A stretch of DNA of 64,000 bases from Channa striata (taxonomy: Eukaryota > Chordata > Actinopteri > Anabantiformes > Channidae), in contig CM065168.1 in NCBI GenBank assembly GCA_033026295.1, positions 34,732,875-34,796,874 on the forward strand, written 5' to 3'. Within the stretch, counting starts at the first letter, position 1, and each line of letters starts with the position of its first letter. A program made the translations under genes and the position numbers. Positions 12,601 to 23,800 of this stretch are shown in pieces. The notes under the pieces were generated by a model, which worked only from the letters and a program-made list of their open reading frames with translations, did not search any database and was not told the DNA's origin.

Positions 12601-15600
12601 AAATTGATCCAAAACATTTTTGGGGGATTTGATACATCAAACCATCTCATTTTCTCTATTTTAAACCTGTACATTTACCTTACTTGACCAAATAAAAAAA
12701 TAATATCTGACATTTGTTAATTTATGTCTTTGTATGTCAGACTTCACTCTCCCTCTGTACTGGGACAACATGGCTGCTGATGATACTATGAAGGTGGTTG
12801 TTCTTAGGTCTTCCTCTCCAGAGTACAAGGCGGTGAAGGAGGCCTTCAAACGTACTGTCGCCAAGACTGTGATGAAGGTGGGCTCCTGGTTTATACTTAA
12901 AAAATGTCTATGGAAACACAATACACAATCTAAATTAAAGAGGGATGAGGAGAAAGACAGTAGAATGAACACAGTTGAAGACAGAGGTTTATGTTAGTGT
13001 GACTGAAAACAACCTGAACCTTGTTTTAAGTCTTGACTTACAGTAATACAGCAATATAATACAAAATGTAACTTTTTATCAAAAATTGCACTAAGACATA
13101 TTTTCCTCCCACTCATAGCTCCGACATCAGTCACTTGATTTAGGTTCAGTACGATTTACATTATTGGTGTCAGAGGTATCCAGTGATTGTAGCCAGTGTC
13201 TGTACATCAGTGGGTACAGCAGAAAGCTGACAGATAATTCTGCAGATTATAAAACAGCTCAATGTGCCGGAATGTAAACAAATATAAGGTAAAAATATGA
13301 ATGGAGATAATGTTGCCATGCAGCATTTTGCTGTGTGTTTTGGAAACTTAAGTATGTCCAAATTACTAAACTCTAATGATGAAGAGAGCTACCAATCAGC
13401 TTTCTAATTTAGAAATTACAAACACCCTACTTAAATTAAGTTAATGAGTTATCAGTATAACAAAAGTTAAATGCATAAACTTTAATATTTTTCAGTGTCC
13501 TTTCAAATAAGATGAGACATTTCCTTGCACAGGTCATTTAGCAGTTCACACTTTTCTTGCTCTTGCTCCTTTTTATATTAGATTGAGCGTTTGCAGAACC
13601 TTCACCTACGTCGGGCCTATGAAGTACGGAAGAAGCAAATTTCTGATAAGAATGCACAGCGGGGTGGCGCGGCAGAAAAGCTCTTGTACCATGGGACAAC
13701 CCAGGACAACTGTGACTCCATCATGAAAACTGGCTTCAACAGGAGCTTTGCTGGACAAAATGGTAAAAATCTACATTGTCACTGCATGTATAGGGTCTGT
13801 CCAAACACGGTTCAACAGTGACGCCTGCAGACTGCTGCTCACTGTTGTAACTTCTGCCTAACTGTCTATGTTACGGGTCCCAGGGAGGGTAACACAGCAA
13901 CAGCAGAGACAATCTGGAAAACACAGGTAAGGTGTGGCAGGAATGATGACACGGGGTGCTCCATTCATCTTCCAGACTGCATCTTTATAAAATAGCAGGA
14001 AAAACATTACATTCTCCATAGTGCATACAATATGAGTGTCTTTTTCATTCTCTATAACTGTAATTTGAGCTCATACTGTCCATAACCCCAATTACTTGAT
14101 ATTTTCCATAACTCACATCCACATTTGCTTGCATAACGCTATTGTGTTCTAAGAAATATTCTTCTTCAGCAAAGCAGCAAGTGCCCACCATCACCTGCAC
14201 TTAGTGGTTAAGAACATACTTTCATCACACAGTGTAATTCACAGTGTGACTCGACTGCACATAAGCGTACTACCTGCAGATGCTTGGACTAAAAAACTAT
14301 TTTTTTTTTTTTTTTTTTAAATACACACATTCACAAAAATGGGGTAAAGTAAGTTTATAAGCGTTTTTCCATGTCAGTAAGTCCACAGAAGCCAAATCGT
14401 TACACAGTGCAAGATAAACAAAACTAGCTACCTGCCTGCAAGACAACGCTCAGGTGCGCAACCCACTGCAGTACTACACCTGGAAACACCGCCTCGAGTT
14501 CGCGCCAACTTTACAAACTCTTAAACTTGCCATAACTCTCCAAAAGTAACATTATAACAGCTAAATTGCACTTGCCTCACAAAAACGAAAGGTTTAGAGG
14601 TAGTTTTTGTCTGTTTTCAACCAAATACTAACATGGAAAACGCGGACAACGTGTAGCAGCAACGTCACTACGTAGCGCTCGGTTCATCCGACGGACAACA
14701 TTTGAGGGCGGGCGGAAGTGTCCCCCAAAAACAACCGAGGTACAACTGCTCCGTTTGACGAAGGTTCCTACCTAAGGTGCCTTTACTCCTTTTAAAGCAC
14801 CCGGTGCATTGTCAAACGAATCATTTAGCTTAATAAAAAAAATTAATTAATACAAAAGTGGTCACACAATTTTGGGTGTGCCACATCTAAACAGCAGAAC
14901 CTATAAGATGGGATAAAATTCTTTACTTATTATTATTAGTTAGAGGTAGCAACAATTTAAAACTGATTACTACACCCCATTTGTGACATGCACTGGAATT
15001 CACTTTATACAGTATTTCTGCATCAATGGTTGTAGGTTGATATGAATAATGTCGAAAAAAGTGAAAGGCTCTGTATACTTTTCATTGTCACTTTTCATTG
15101 TATAGAATATGTTTCCATCCCAAGTCCTAACAACAGTGAGGATTGATTTAATTCTGTATGAATTTCCCCTAACCCTTATCAAGCAGTTTACCTGAAGAAA
15201 CTTTCAGCTAAAATATCAGAGATAATAAATAGCTTTAATAGCATTAATGGATCATTTTGAAAGGAATTGTTGTTTAAATATGGATACACGCTAATTCACT
15301 GTTTCCTCTTACTCAGCAACTGCATACGGTCAGGGAACCTACTTTGCTGTAAATGCCAACTACTCAGCCCAAATCACGTATGCAAAGCCAGCTGCTGACG
15401 GTTCTCAGTTGATGTTCGTGGCTCGAGTCCTGACCGGTTCCTACACTGTGGGCAACAGTAGCATGAAGCTTCCTCCTCCTCTCAATAACCAGCAGCCTCA
15501 TGACCGCTATGACAGCTTGGTGGATAGAATAGACAACCCCAGCATGTATGTAGTCTTCCATGACAGCCAAGCGTACCCAGACTACCTCATCACTTTCAAG

Positions 15601-15603
15601 TGA
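6287..15603 (+). CDS. parp14: PARP14-like protein mono-ADP-ribosyltransferase, 14 exons
   Basis: Transfers single ADP-ribose units from NAD+ to proteins; PARP14-family enzymes act in interferon and antiviral signalling. Exons: 6287-6458, 6550-6665, 7191-8704, 8783-9019, 9375-9599, 9685-9739, 10954-11100, 11256-11318, 11396-11572, 11674-11853, 11948-12559, 12741-12877, 13582-13762, 15317-15603. All junctions are GT-AG and in phase. Order: RRM-like N-terminus, KH-like middle, two macro-like domains, WWE, ART catalytic domain. The coding total is 4103 nt, one short of a multiple of three, because exon 3 lacks one base near 7313 and hits TAG at 7329. With it restored the protein is 1367 aa, against about 1800 in human PARP14, which has three macrodomains. 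The start has the N-terminal RRM and no in-frame upstream alternative was seen. Confidence 0.92.
7191..8704 (+). CDS. parp14: PARP14 exon 3: large KH-like region, carrying a one-base frameshift
   Basis: Acceptor TTCTTTTTAG at 7190, donor GTGAGA at 8705. The first part reads DIYLLYYLRDNPKANKILQK in phase 0 from exon 2, then breaks at TCGGCTGCAC (7311-7320). The following 461 codons are open in the -1 frame (VELDFNEEEAVVSGD to LEIKLGSLEDEQ) and are strongly PARP14-like. A missing G in a GGG run would give CTVELDF, as in relatives. The region corresponds to the KH-like repeats between RRM and macrodomains. If the deletion were real, the product would stop at 7331, after about 140 residues. Confidence 0.88.
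8783..9599 (+). CDS. parp14: PARP14 exons 4-5: first macro-like domain
   Basis: Exon 4 (8783-9019) and exon 5 (9375-9599), both phase 0, encode VNVLVVPMLKK, APGDVLQVDGPPSLGC, YFIECLPWDG, FPVIGPGAVLKYPLREAVQ and TIHVVIKP. Fold order (beta-loop-helix, then the VIGPG substrate-loop position) matches a macrodomain. The usual NAAN adenine-pocket segment and GGG loop are not evident, so ADP-ribose binding is doubtful. That last point is inference from motif loss. Confidence 0.75.
9203..9262 (-). repeat. Dispersed repeat arm, inverted partner of 10008-10060
   Basis: Its reverse complement (starting ACCAACAACTGTAGGATTGG) matches 10008-10060 with a few mismatches. The downstream text to about 9350 looks like more of the same teleost family. 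It lies in PARP14 intron 4. Confidence 0.6.
9685..11853 (+). CDS. parp14: PARP14 exons 6-10: second macro-like domain, degenerate pocket
   Basis: Exons 9685-9739, 10954-11100, 11256-11318, 11396-11572 and 11674-11853. The fold signature is clear: VVFGDITNETTDGIVNTTD, DGVCKDILTVAGPEVE, GSFPCKAILHLCG, VAIPAICAGAGGMDPGVVAG, LTNIRLVLIK. In an active macrodomain the first motif reads as an NAAN and is followed by a GGGV loop; here it is NTTD followed by FHDDGV. Binding of ADP-ribose is therefore uncertain. Intron 6 carries an L2-type LINE that ends only about 60 bp before exon 7. Confidence 0.8.
9830..10060 (+). repeat. Common teleost dispersed repeat in PARP14 intron 6
   Basis: Begins TGGTAAATGGTCTGCACTTA and includes CTTGCTCAAGGACACTTC and ACCAACAACTGTAGGATT, phrases I recognise from high-copy fish repeats. 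It is non-coding. It abuts the LINE that begins at 10066. Confidence 0.6.
10066..10890 (-). mobile_element. 5'-truncated L2-type LINE in PARP14 intron 6
   Basis: The minus strand encodes the reverse transcriptase C-terminal part: TRNLGVIIDDQLSFTEHIA, SRSCRFALYNINKIRPYLS, LSCLDYCNALLMGLPACT, IQNAAARLIFN and VTPLFRSLHWLPV. After it comes the 3' tail, whose plus-strand form is TTTGGCAGACGCTTTTATCC and which ends in (TAAATG)-type tandem repeats near 10066-10085, the usual end of fish L2 elements. The element is truncated and its end frame is disturbed after LPVAARKS. It cannot move by itself. Confidence 0.85.
11948..12559 (+). CDS. parp14: PARP14 exon 11: linker and WWE domain
   Basis: The 5' part continues a Q/T-rich linker and a helical segment (CSTQTFTKEQLEGLTQE). 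The 3' part, about residues 1090-1155, is a WWE domain: VVWCILGANGNWERLP, ANYNLENGD and ISWYVDL carry the spaced Trp, Trp and Glu residues. WWE domains in this family bind (iso-)ADP-ribose or support protein contacts next to the ART domain. The donor at 12560 is GTGAGA. Confidence 0.85.
12741..15603 (+). CDS. parp14: PARP14 exons 12-14: ART catalytic domain (H-Y-L triad)
   Basis: Exons 12741-12877, 13582-13762 and 15317-15603, about residues 1167-1367. The NAD+-binding His lies in LLYHGTTQDN (codon 13690), the Tyr in GQGTYFAVNANYS (codon 15340), and the third position is Leu in YPDYLITFK (codon 15586). H-Y-L instead of H-Y-E marks a mono-ADP-ribosyltransferase. The protein ends at TGA 15601-15603, right after the last strand, as in the family. 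Intron 13 is long (1554 bp) and holds a CpG-rich insert. Confidence 0.93.
13870..14880. other. CpG-rich insert of unknown origin in PARP14 intron 13
   Basis: The first part begins TGTTACGGGTCCCAGGGAGG. The segment at about 14450-14760 has clusters of CpG (CGCCTCGAGTTCGCGCCAAC, CTACGTAGCGCTCGG, GGGCGGGCGG) that stand out from the AT-rich surroundings, and a poly-T run lies at about 14297-14318. It may be a transposon remnant or solo LTR, but I could not find both ends or a target duplication. No coding domain seen. Confidence 0.35.
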
Positions 15604-16296
15604 TCATGAAGAGAAAAGTGAAGAATTAAGAAAACATTTTCCACGTGTTCCAAAAAAAAGAGAAAAAAACAGAAAACAAAATTGATCTGTTTCATAATTG
15701 TACTTTGTTTCAAATCAAATTAGTCTGTTCACTATTTTCTGTAAAGGCAATTCAATCTTTGAAAAAAGCAATAATGTCATATCAGAGCAGACATTCATAC
15801 TGAGCCAGAAAGTGGTCAGCTACAGAACAGAGGTACTTCAGTTTTCCTACTAACAGCACTGTCAACACCCTGTCTGTCCATGTCCAAGTGAATTTACTTT
15901 GTTTCTTCTTAGAGTTAAACATGAAGTCAAACTCCAATACAAGATAAATATGCAAGTAAATGTGCATTGAAAATTATTCTTCAAGCATTTTACCTTAGAA
16001 ACCTGCGAGCTAAACCCTCATAAACCGAAGTAGAACCTGTTCATGATTTTTGTTACCAGTTTATGAGTTAAAGATTTTTCAAGATGATTACTTTCTGCTA
16101 TTAAATATGTGTGATTATGAATTAATTTAAAGCTTTCACCTGTACATTAATCTAGGCATTACTAAATGTTTTACTAAGGATCTCACGATAAAGTTTTAAA
16201 CCTTTTTTGTTCCCAAAAGAAAGGTGATGCACACAGTTATCAGAACTGAGACATAGGTGAGAATGTGAGTATGAATGGTTGTCTGTCTGTGGTGTA
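15604..16296. other. PARP14 3' flank
   Basis: A-rich 3' UTR-like sequence follows the stop codon. No canonical AATAAA lies in the first 300 bases; ATTAAA near 16100 is a possible polyadenylation signal. No coding frame was recognised. Confidence 0.4.
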
Positions 16297-16437
16297 AATA
16301 CCAGCCAGCCCCACATATATCAAGGCAGGTGCTGATAGTTCTCAGTTAATGATTGTGGTCCGAGTCCTGATGGGTTCTTACTCTGTAGGCCACAGTAACA
16401 TAAAGGTGCTTCCTCCTCGAACCAAAAACTTAGCAGA
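16297..16437 (+). pseudogene. Decayed duplicate of the PARP14 last exon
   Basis: The translation contains GADSSQLMIVVRVLMGSYSV and GHSNIKVLPP, which align with AADGSQLMFVARVLTGSYTV and GNSSMKLPPP in the functional exon at 15350-15480. It starts in the middle of the exon, has no acceptor, lacks the His and Tyr motifs and the YLITF end, and runs into a stop soon after 16437. It is a relic of a partial tandem duplication or of a lost second PARP14 gene. Confidence 0.8.
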
Positions 16438-17700
16438 TGACACAAAATGTTTGCAAATTTAGGATGTGTTCTGTCAATTCTGTAAATTTGGAGATTTTGC
16501 TATTTGCTATTTGCTATTCAAAGCTATAATGATATAATAATAGTTGACTGTTACTCAAAGTCCCTGGAAGTTTTAGGATAAGCCATATGCTGATGTGCCC
16601 ACTTGTGGTGCCACTATAAGTCAGATTGTCAAATTGTTTTTGAATTGATTTCCACAGCTTAAATCAAAAACTGTGTCTAGTTTTCTGCAAAAAGTTTTTT
16701 TAGTTGCCCAGGGTAATTATTCTAAAAATTAGGACTTATTAATGTTTAATTTTTTTAAGTTAAACAATGCAACTTATCAACGAAAGGCTTAATTAAATGT
16801 ACTAACTTATAAATATTGTCACTTTGAAATTTTTAACTTTGTTTCCAGTGAAGTAAAGATGAAAAGATGGAGTAAATACAACATGCATGCAAACTCAACA
16901 AGCAACATATAATGAAGTTGTAAATCTTTTATTTGGTTGATAACTGCATTTGGTGTCATACAAAATAAATGACTATATTGACACAAAGAGATGCAAAAGA
17001 GAAAATAAAGATGAAGCATTAAGGTAAAATTCTCGTTTTATACTGTCTTACAAAGGATGGCAAATGGTGCATTAATCAGAATTCTGTATATTTCATGAAA
17101 CAGAATAAAGTGGCATTTTCAGAAAATTTTGACTCCCATAGCTCAGTATTTGTTAATTGTTTCATCTGACCACCCACATCAGCCCTGTTTCAAGCAGCAC
17201 CAGATAACTCGGTTCAGCATAAAAAGAAGAAAACAACATCTGGAGGATGGAGAAGGAACTAATTTAGAAGGTGCATAGTTTCGATTAGTCATATGCAGCA
17301 ATCCCTGGGACATTACTGAATTATTTATTCAGCTTGTTTATGGCCGGATTCTGCCACCTTGTGGTCAAAGATCAGTGGCTGTAGCTTAAAATAAGCATAG
17401 TTTCCAATTAGACTCACAGTTGGGTCTGTGTAGTCCCATGTTTACCATCTGACTCTAGAAAGTGACTATACAATCTACAGTAGAATTTATCTTACAAATT
17501 ATGTTAAAAATGAAGTCAGGTGCGATAACACAAACTAAAAACGACATGTTCTACTATCAGAAAAAATTATTTTTGTTGGTTGCTTGTTGAGTCATACAGT
17601 ATAAGCATTAGTAAGAAAATGAATTGGGACACAGCAATGCTTGTTTACTATTAAGCCTAGTCTTTTTATGTCTCAAGATGACAAAAAGAAAAAGCCCAAA
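16438..17700. other. Convergent intergenic region PARP14/f13a1
   Basis: AT-rich, no coding frame or RNA gene recognised. It holds the 3' ends of two convergent genes. Confidence 0.45.
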
Positions 17701-17707
17701 ATTGCCC

Positions 17708-17713
17708 TTTATT
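17708..17713 (-). promoter_or_regulatory. f13a1: Polyadenylation signal of f13a1
   Basis: Plus-strand TTTATT is AATAAA on the minus strand, 266 bases beyond the f13a1 stop codon. It is the nearest canonical hexamer that I see. Confidence 0.5.
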
Positions 17714-17978
17714 TGATGTATTAAAAATGTGTGTCTACATTAAAATTTTCACTGACAAAAAGCAATTCTTAAAATTACTATAGTTGCTATGCTTCAAGAA
17801 TAAAGTAATATTACTGATTATTATACGCCAGATGATTAAAACTACTCCATCTGATCTAAATGCTAAAGCTACACTATACTTGTTAAACTGTTGTTACCAT
17901 ACAGTTATATTACAGGCCCATGTTAAGGCTCTGTAAGTGTTAATGAGTATAATGATGTCAGTGCTGCTGCAACAACCC

Positions 17979-19889
17979 TCAGGGAGTGATGGTGACAGAA
18001 GCCTGCCCGAAGACCTGCCTAAGAGCAGGACAGTCCAGAGTGGCAAACACCCGGGTGGAACCAGGCCTATGTGGGGTGAAAAACTCAGTCCAAATCAGAG
18101 AGGAGCCTCCTGTGATCAGACTAAAAGCAGCAGGGTTATAGTTAGAAACCAGAACAACAGTGGACTAAAGTGTGACAAGATAGCAGAAATGTTCAATCAA
18201 ATGCTGAAACTGATTAAGTACTAAACGACTCATTAACTGACCTTAACTTACAAGCAACTGAAATCTGGCTTTTCATAGCCATCTTCATTTTACATGTACA
18301 CATACAGTCCCTAGAAAAAGTAATGGCGCTGTTTGATGATAGTCTGATATTTCATGATATTTCATGCTTTGAATTTACCCCTGAAACATGCACTGGGCTT
18401 CTGACGTCAATAAACAGTGAAGTCAGGTGGGTCCAATTGAATAAACCATAATGAAGGAGTAGTTTATAACTACTTTGTCTTATAAAAACACTTAAACAGT
18501 GTCGGTGTGTGCCGGAACATGAAAACATCATCCTAACAGTTAATTACAATGGAGGGACCATCTGTTGTGCAGCCTCTAAGGCCTAAACAGTGCCATTACT
18601 TTTTCTTGTGACTGTAGTCATTTATTGTCACCTGTAATATTTGAACTTGGGCAGCATGATCCCGGGTCCTTCCATGCGGATGTAGACGCCCTCCAGGCTG
18701 AAGGTGAAAGGGTTTGTAAACTGCACAGTCACCATCATCTCGTCATTCACTCTGCCTCCGCCGGACACCTGTACACACAGAGTACACACAGAACTTACAA
18801 AAATCATGTCATACTGTAAATTACACAGTGTTGCATAGAACAATAATTGTAGAATTAAATTTTCACACTTTGTGCCTTGTAAAATGTAAAAATAACAAAA
18901 TTCATCCAAAATAAACAGATTTCTGCCAAGCATTAGTTCCGACCTCCACTGTGAGTTTGGGATTGTGCAGGGTGACGACTTTCATGACAGAGACAATGTG
19001 GCCGGTCTCCTTGATCTTCCCAGTAACGATGAAGTTAAGATTGGCCTGCTCCACCAGATTCCTCATGTAGTTTTTAGACTGGACCATGATCACCTCTCTC
19101 ACACCTGCAGGATGCAAAAACACAATGCTGTTCTCTCTGCATGGACTTTATATTTTAGGACCTTAAATTTATAACCTGAGTCACTTCCAACATGTAGGCA
19201 GGACGCGACCTGGGTGCATTCTTCATAATGTCAATGACAGTAAATGTCTCACTCACTGTTGTTAGGACTAATCTTCACGGTGGGATTCCTGAACAGGAAC
19301 TCAGAGCTGTTGACACCGGTGTAATACACCACGTTCCCACTGACATAGGTCTCCACGGTGCGCTGCTGGTCACTGTGGTTTACAAACTCCAGGCTCAGCT
19401 CAAAGTTGTCACCCACGGTGATATCCAGGGTGGGCAGGATCAGGTCTACGTCAGCCACAGGAAGCTCAGACTTATCTCTTTTGCATCCAAACTCCTCTGC
19501 TTTCTCTAGGACTGTCCGCTCCTCTGTAGTGCCTGGATTACATTATTAAAATCAGTTAGTGGTCCTAGGTGTTAATTATAAAAGGACATCAGTGCTTTTT
19601 TTCCCCAGCTAATTGTCCTGTTTGTAGCTTCGGGAATTTGTCTTTGTCTAACATGAGCGTGTTCTGGGCCAGTGTGATGAAACGTACTTAAATGGTTTCA
19701 TATAAGACACAACGCGTAAAGAAAAAGACACTGACCTTCAGGGAACTTATACTGATCAGTGATGTCGCGGCGGGTAATGTCTCCTGGAGTTTTGGTCAAT
19801 ATCATGCGGCCCACATGAGTCCTGTTCACTTTGACTGGCTGCATGGTTCCGTCTTTCTTCCTGGAGTAAAACACCACATCGCTGTTCAC
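17979..19889 (-). CDS. f13a1: f13a1 exons 11-15: two C-terminal beta-barrels
   Basis: Exons 19889-19736, 19532-19257, 19104-18944, 18768-18632 and 18120-17979. Conserved pieces include KFPEG, NFELSLEFVNHSDQQRTVE, YYTGVNSSEFLF, VEQANLNFIVTGKI and VTVQFTNPF. The last exon, recognised by its homology and by the phase match with exon 14, reads SSLIWTEFFTPHRPGSTRV and ALRQVFGQASVTITP before TGA at 17981-17979. Exon 13 uses a non-consensus but valid donor, GTCGGA. Confidence 0.88.
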
Positions 19890-20836
19890 CTGTGGAGACA
19901 AAGACAGTGAGCCTCAAATGTGTCCTTAAACACGCAGAGGACACATTCAGTGTGAACTGTTGTATACAATCAGTTTTTAGGCAGTGAACACAAATTAAAA
20001 CACAAGATTACATTTAATGACTCACCTCAGCAAACACAAAGGGAGCATCAAAAGGGAAGCATATCTGTCCATGTTTGATGGCGTTGACAGATGCAGGACC
20101 ACATCTGTACATGCCTTGATGGACAATGAAGAAGGAGATTACATTTGTTGTACATATTGTAATCCTGACTCTAAGCACAGAAAACAACTAACACAAATTG
20201 TGCTACCTAATTAACATGGAGTATATTTTCAATAATATTTTACATTATTGATTAATATTAGTTACTTTAAAAATAGCATCTATTTCATATTATTATTAGT
20301 TACCATCACTGGTTTCCTGTGGTGTTGCATCCACAACCTGCCAACCTCCAAAACCAGGTGGGAGGTCTGGTCTGGACATGTAGCACTCATTCCAGCAATG
20401 ATAGTTCCTGTACAAATTATAATTGTTATTTCTGAATAATAGTAATAGCTGCATCTCCTCCAAAATAATAACAACTGTGAATGTATTTAGATGTCAAATG
20501 TCAGTATTAATGTTAAGGTTGTCCTGTTCTTTGTCAAAAAGGTCAGAGGTCATCAAAGTAAAAATGACTCCTTGAAAAACGCCTTAACATGATTTATAAT
20601 TAAAAGACATTATAAAAAGAAAAGAAAAGGGGATGAAAGTAGGTTCAACCTCTGAGGAGCCTTAATATCTTTTTAAAAAATTGCACTTTAGATTGCGATG
20701 TCTCCTGTAACCATTTCTGATATGCTGGGAAATATCAGAGTCTCCAAAATGATAAGGATTCATTCTCTGGGCAGCATGAATATTCACATTACTTAAAAGA
20801 TGTCCTAAATTTATTCAGCCTGCATGTAAAATGCCT

Positions 20837-20879
<43 letters not shown>

Positions 20880-23800
20880 TTGTTGTGTCACTGAATGTCA
20901 GGGGTAATAAAAAGGAAATCTGCCCTGAGGACCTTGAGCATTTACAGTAATCTACTGTAGACAATAATTAACTGAGCACTAACAAAAATGTTAACAAAGA
21001 CGCTGTACCAGATAGAGTCTTTGGTACGATTGCGATCAATCCTGCCATTCTCATCCAAGATGATGTCAGTCTTCAGGTTTCCATCATTGTCATGGGCAGA
21101 GTAGTAGTTGGTGACAACCCGGGACGGAATGCCCAGACAACGCAGGACTGGAAAACATATCCAAAACATTTATTGCCAAGAAAAGACAATTAAAGGTGTG
21201 AAAAGACAAAAGAGAAAAGCAATATAAAAGTGCAAAAATGACCTCTATGTGGCCTTGATATGGTTTTACCGTATAATCTGAACATCTACAGAGCATTAGA
21301 GGTTCCTAACTGAGGAATATCACTCACAGTATCTCTTATATTAAGAGCTATTGAGTTATTCGGTAAACATGTAAATATGTAACTTTGTAATGATTACTAA
21401 TCTCTCCTTGAGCTTAGGAAGCATATCAGTCAACCTTTATAAATGGAAGGTGGGCTGTTGTGTAAGACAATTTGTGAATTTCAATCTGCCGTTGCATACT
21501 TAGGTTACCTAGTGTAAGTTTAGAGAGAGTGAAATAATTTGTGCCAACTCTATTTCTGAGATTGAGGAAACAGTCATAAGTGGTTTGGACGAGAGAAAAG
21601 TTTCAGCCCAATCAAGATCTCACAAGTGTTGAAGACGGCAGCGTAGACCCAGCACTGAGCATAGCAGACGGACGCCTTGCTGCTGGCGTAGCTGAGCAGG
21701 ATGTCTGTGCTGCCAGTCCAGGAAGTGGGTGCCACTCCGTAGGTGTAGTCACCAGTCCAGTTTCCCACCAACACGCCATCCTCATCATGAGAGTTCAGCT
21801 GAGTGGAAAAAAGCTTTTTGGTTCTTTTTCTAACAACTTAGACCACATTTGAAATTACCTATGACAAGCCTTTTCTTTCAGTTATTTAATAAGATTAAAT
21901 ATAGGGACCAAATTTTGCATAATTTAATTGGGATTGACTGCACTCCATAAATATGTACTAAAAATGGCTTCCTAAACAAGCATTTATCACTTGTTATTTA
22001 ATCATATATAAAAACCACAATATAATAAGATAAAGTCACACTAAGACTCTATATTTCAAAGCTGTAATAATCCAAAACAACTGTTCTATGAGAGAAAACA
22101 ATGTCTCAGTGACCTAATGTTTGTCACTGAATCAGCATAATTATGTTATAATGTGCAGTACCTTTCTCTATGTACTGATGCACCATTTAACAAAATAATC
22201 ATGTTGTCTAAACACCTGTTCCAAGCATTTTAGAGGATGTTCATAGAGTAAATCCTTTCTCACCATAGCAGAGGCCTGTCTGGTCACCTTGATGGGGTCT
22301 CCTCTGTTAGTGATGGGCATCTCGGACCTGTCCATGATGTACAGACAGGCATCCAGGACTCCAAAGTTGAACTAGGAGAAACAAACTACCATTAGATTAC
22401 TGTAACTGGTCAACAGGCGTGGGGGAATAGAGTAAATTTAGTCTCATGGACAGATCATTGGAAAACAGATGCAGTTATTAAGGGGATCACAAGGAGGGAA
22501 AGAAGCCATGGAATTTGACATATTTAGAGGACTGCTTAATTTCACCTTAGCCTCTTTGTTGTTATATGGCCCAAAAAAATGTAAGAGGTGGTGAGGTCTG
22601 GGGTCATAAGGTCTACAGGTCAGATAAAATGCTTTTATTGTTTTCCAAACTCAAAGAACAGATAGATTCAAGCTTCCTGGATTTCTGTTGTTCTCTGCTT
22701 AGAAAAGGAATGATGACTGTCCAACTGAACGCAAATGTTTTTCTACATTCATGTTTTGGTGAGGGTGGTTCCTTTGTTGAGTTTGAGTATGAGTAGAAGG
22801 GGTTTGAAATATACAAGTTAGAAGTAGACATTAACAATCATCTGCTCTTTTCCATGCTGGCATGTATAACATTGAGATGAGTCTTGTCTTCAGTTCTTCA
22901 AAAATCTAGTAACATTTGACAAAGAAAGATGGAAATTTTCTACTACACAGGCCTTAAAACTGTTTTGAGTTACCTGTCCATAGTTCCAGTTTCTCTCAGA
23001 GATGTCATCATAGGCACCGTGGTAGATGATACCCATCTCAGTCATCACGCACTCTGTCCTCTCCTCCTCATCATCCAGAAAAACGGCATCAGCTGAGGCC
23101 AGGAGTTAGAACATGTGTATGGTTATGAATATCTTGGTGAACCATAAACCATCATGCTGCAGCCTGTTTTACAAGAACATAGTTAAAAAGAACCCTAAAC
23201 CAACCTGGCATCCAGGGGTTAAAGAGGATGTAGAGGTCTCGGCTGTCTTCCCGTTTTGTTCTGCGGATGCCAAAGGGTGTCATCACGGCAACATACATGT
23301 GGTATTTTCCCACGATGCAGTTGGCTGCAGGAGTGACGCCCATGGTGATTATATTGTCGGATGTGCTTGTGATGCGGCCCTCCCAGGTGGTCTGACGCTC
23401 CTTGGTGGGGAAGACAGGGACGTAGGTGCCCTTGCTGAACTGAGGGGTGGAGCCTGGGTGAACAGGGAACGATGCAATGAATGCAACAACACATTTGCTG
23501 CAAGAAGGTAGAAGTGAGATAGGAGTGTGTCCTAAACTGAGGTAAAGCTCTTTATAAATACTAATAATAAACAATAAATTGTAAGATAGTAATAATTTAA
23601 GTCCATACATTATATTACAGACATGATTAGGATCGATATCATACACATTCATGCACTCTGCATTCTGAGCGTTTTAGACTCCTGCAGTTGTTGTGATAAA
23701 AATATTAGCAGTCATCAAAAATTGTGCAACTAAACCACACTGGGCTCACCAATGATGAATTCCACAGCAAACTTGTCCTCAGCAGGTTTGTAAGGACGTT

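Noticed and set aside
23152..23652. 166-codon minus-strand open frame as a separate gene
   Set aside because: It is f13a1 exon 4 with open intron sequence at both sides; good splice sites at 23453 and 23205 bound the real exon.
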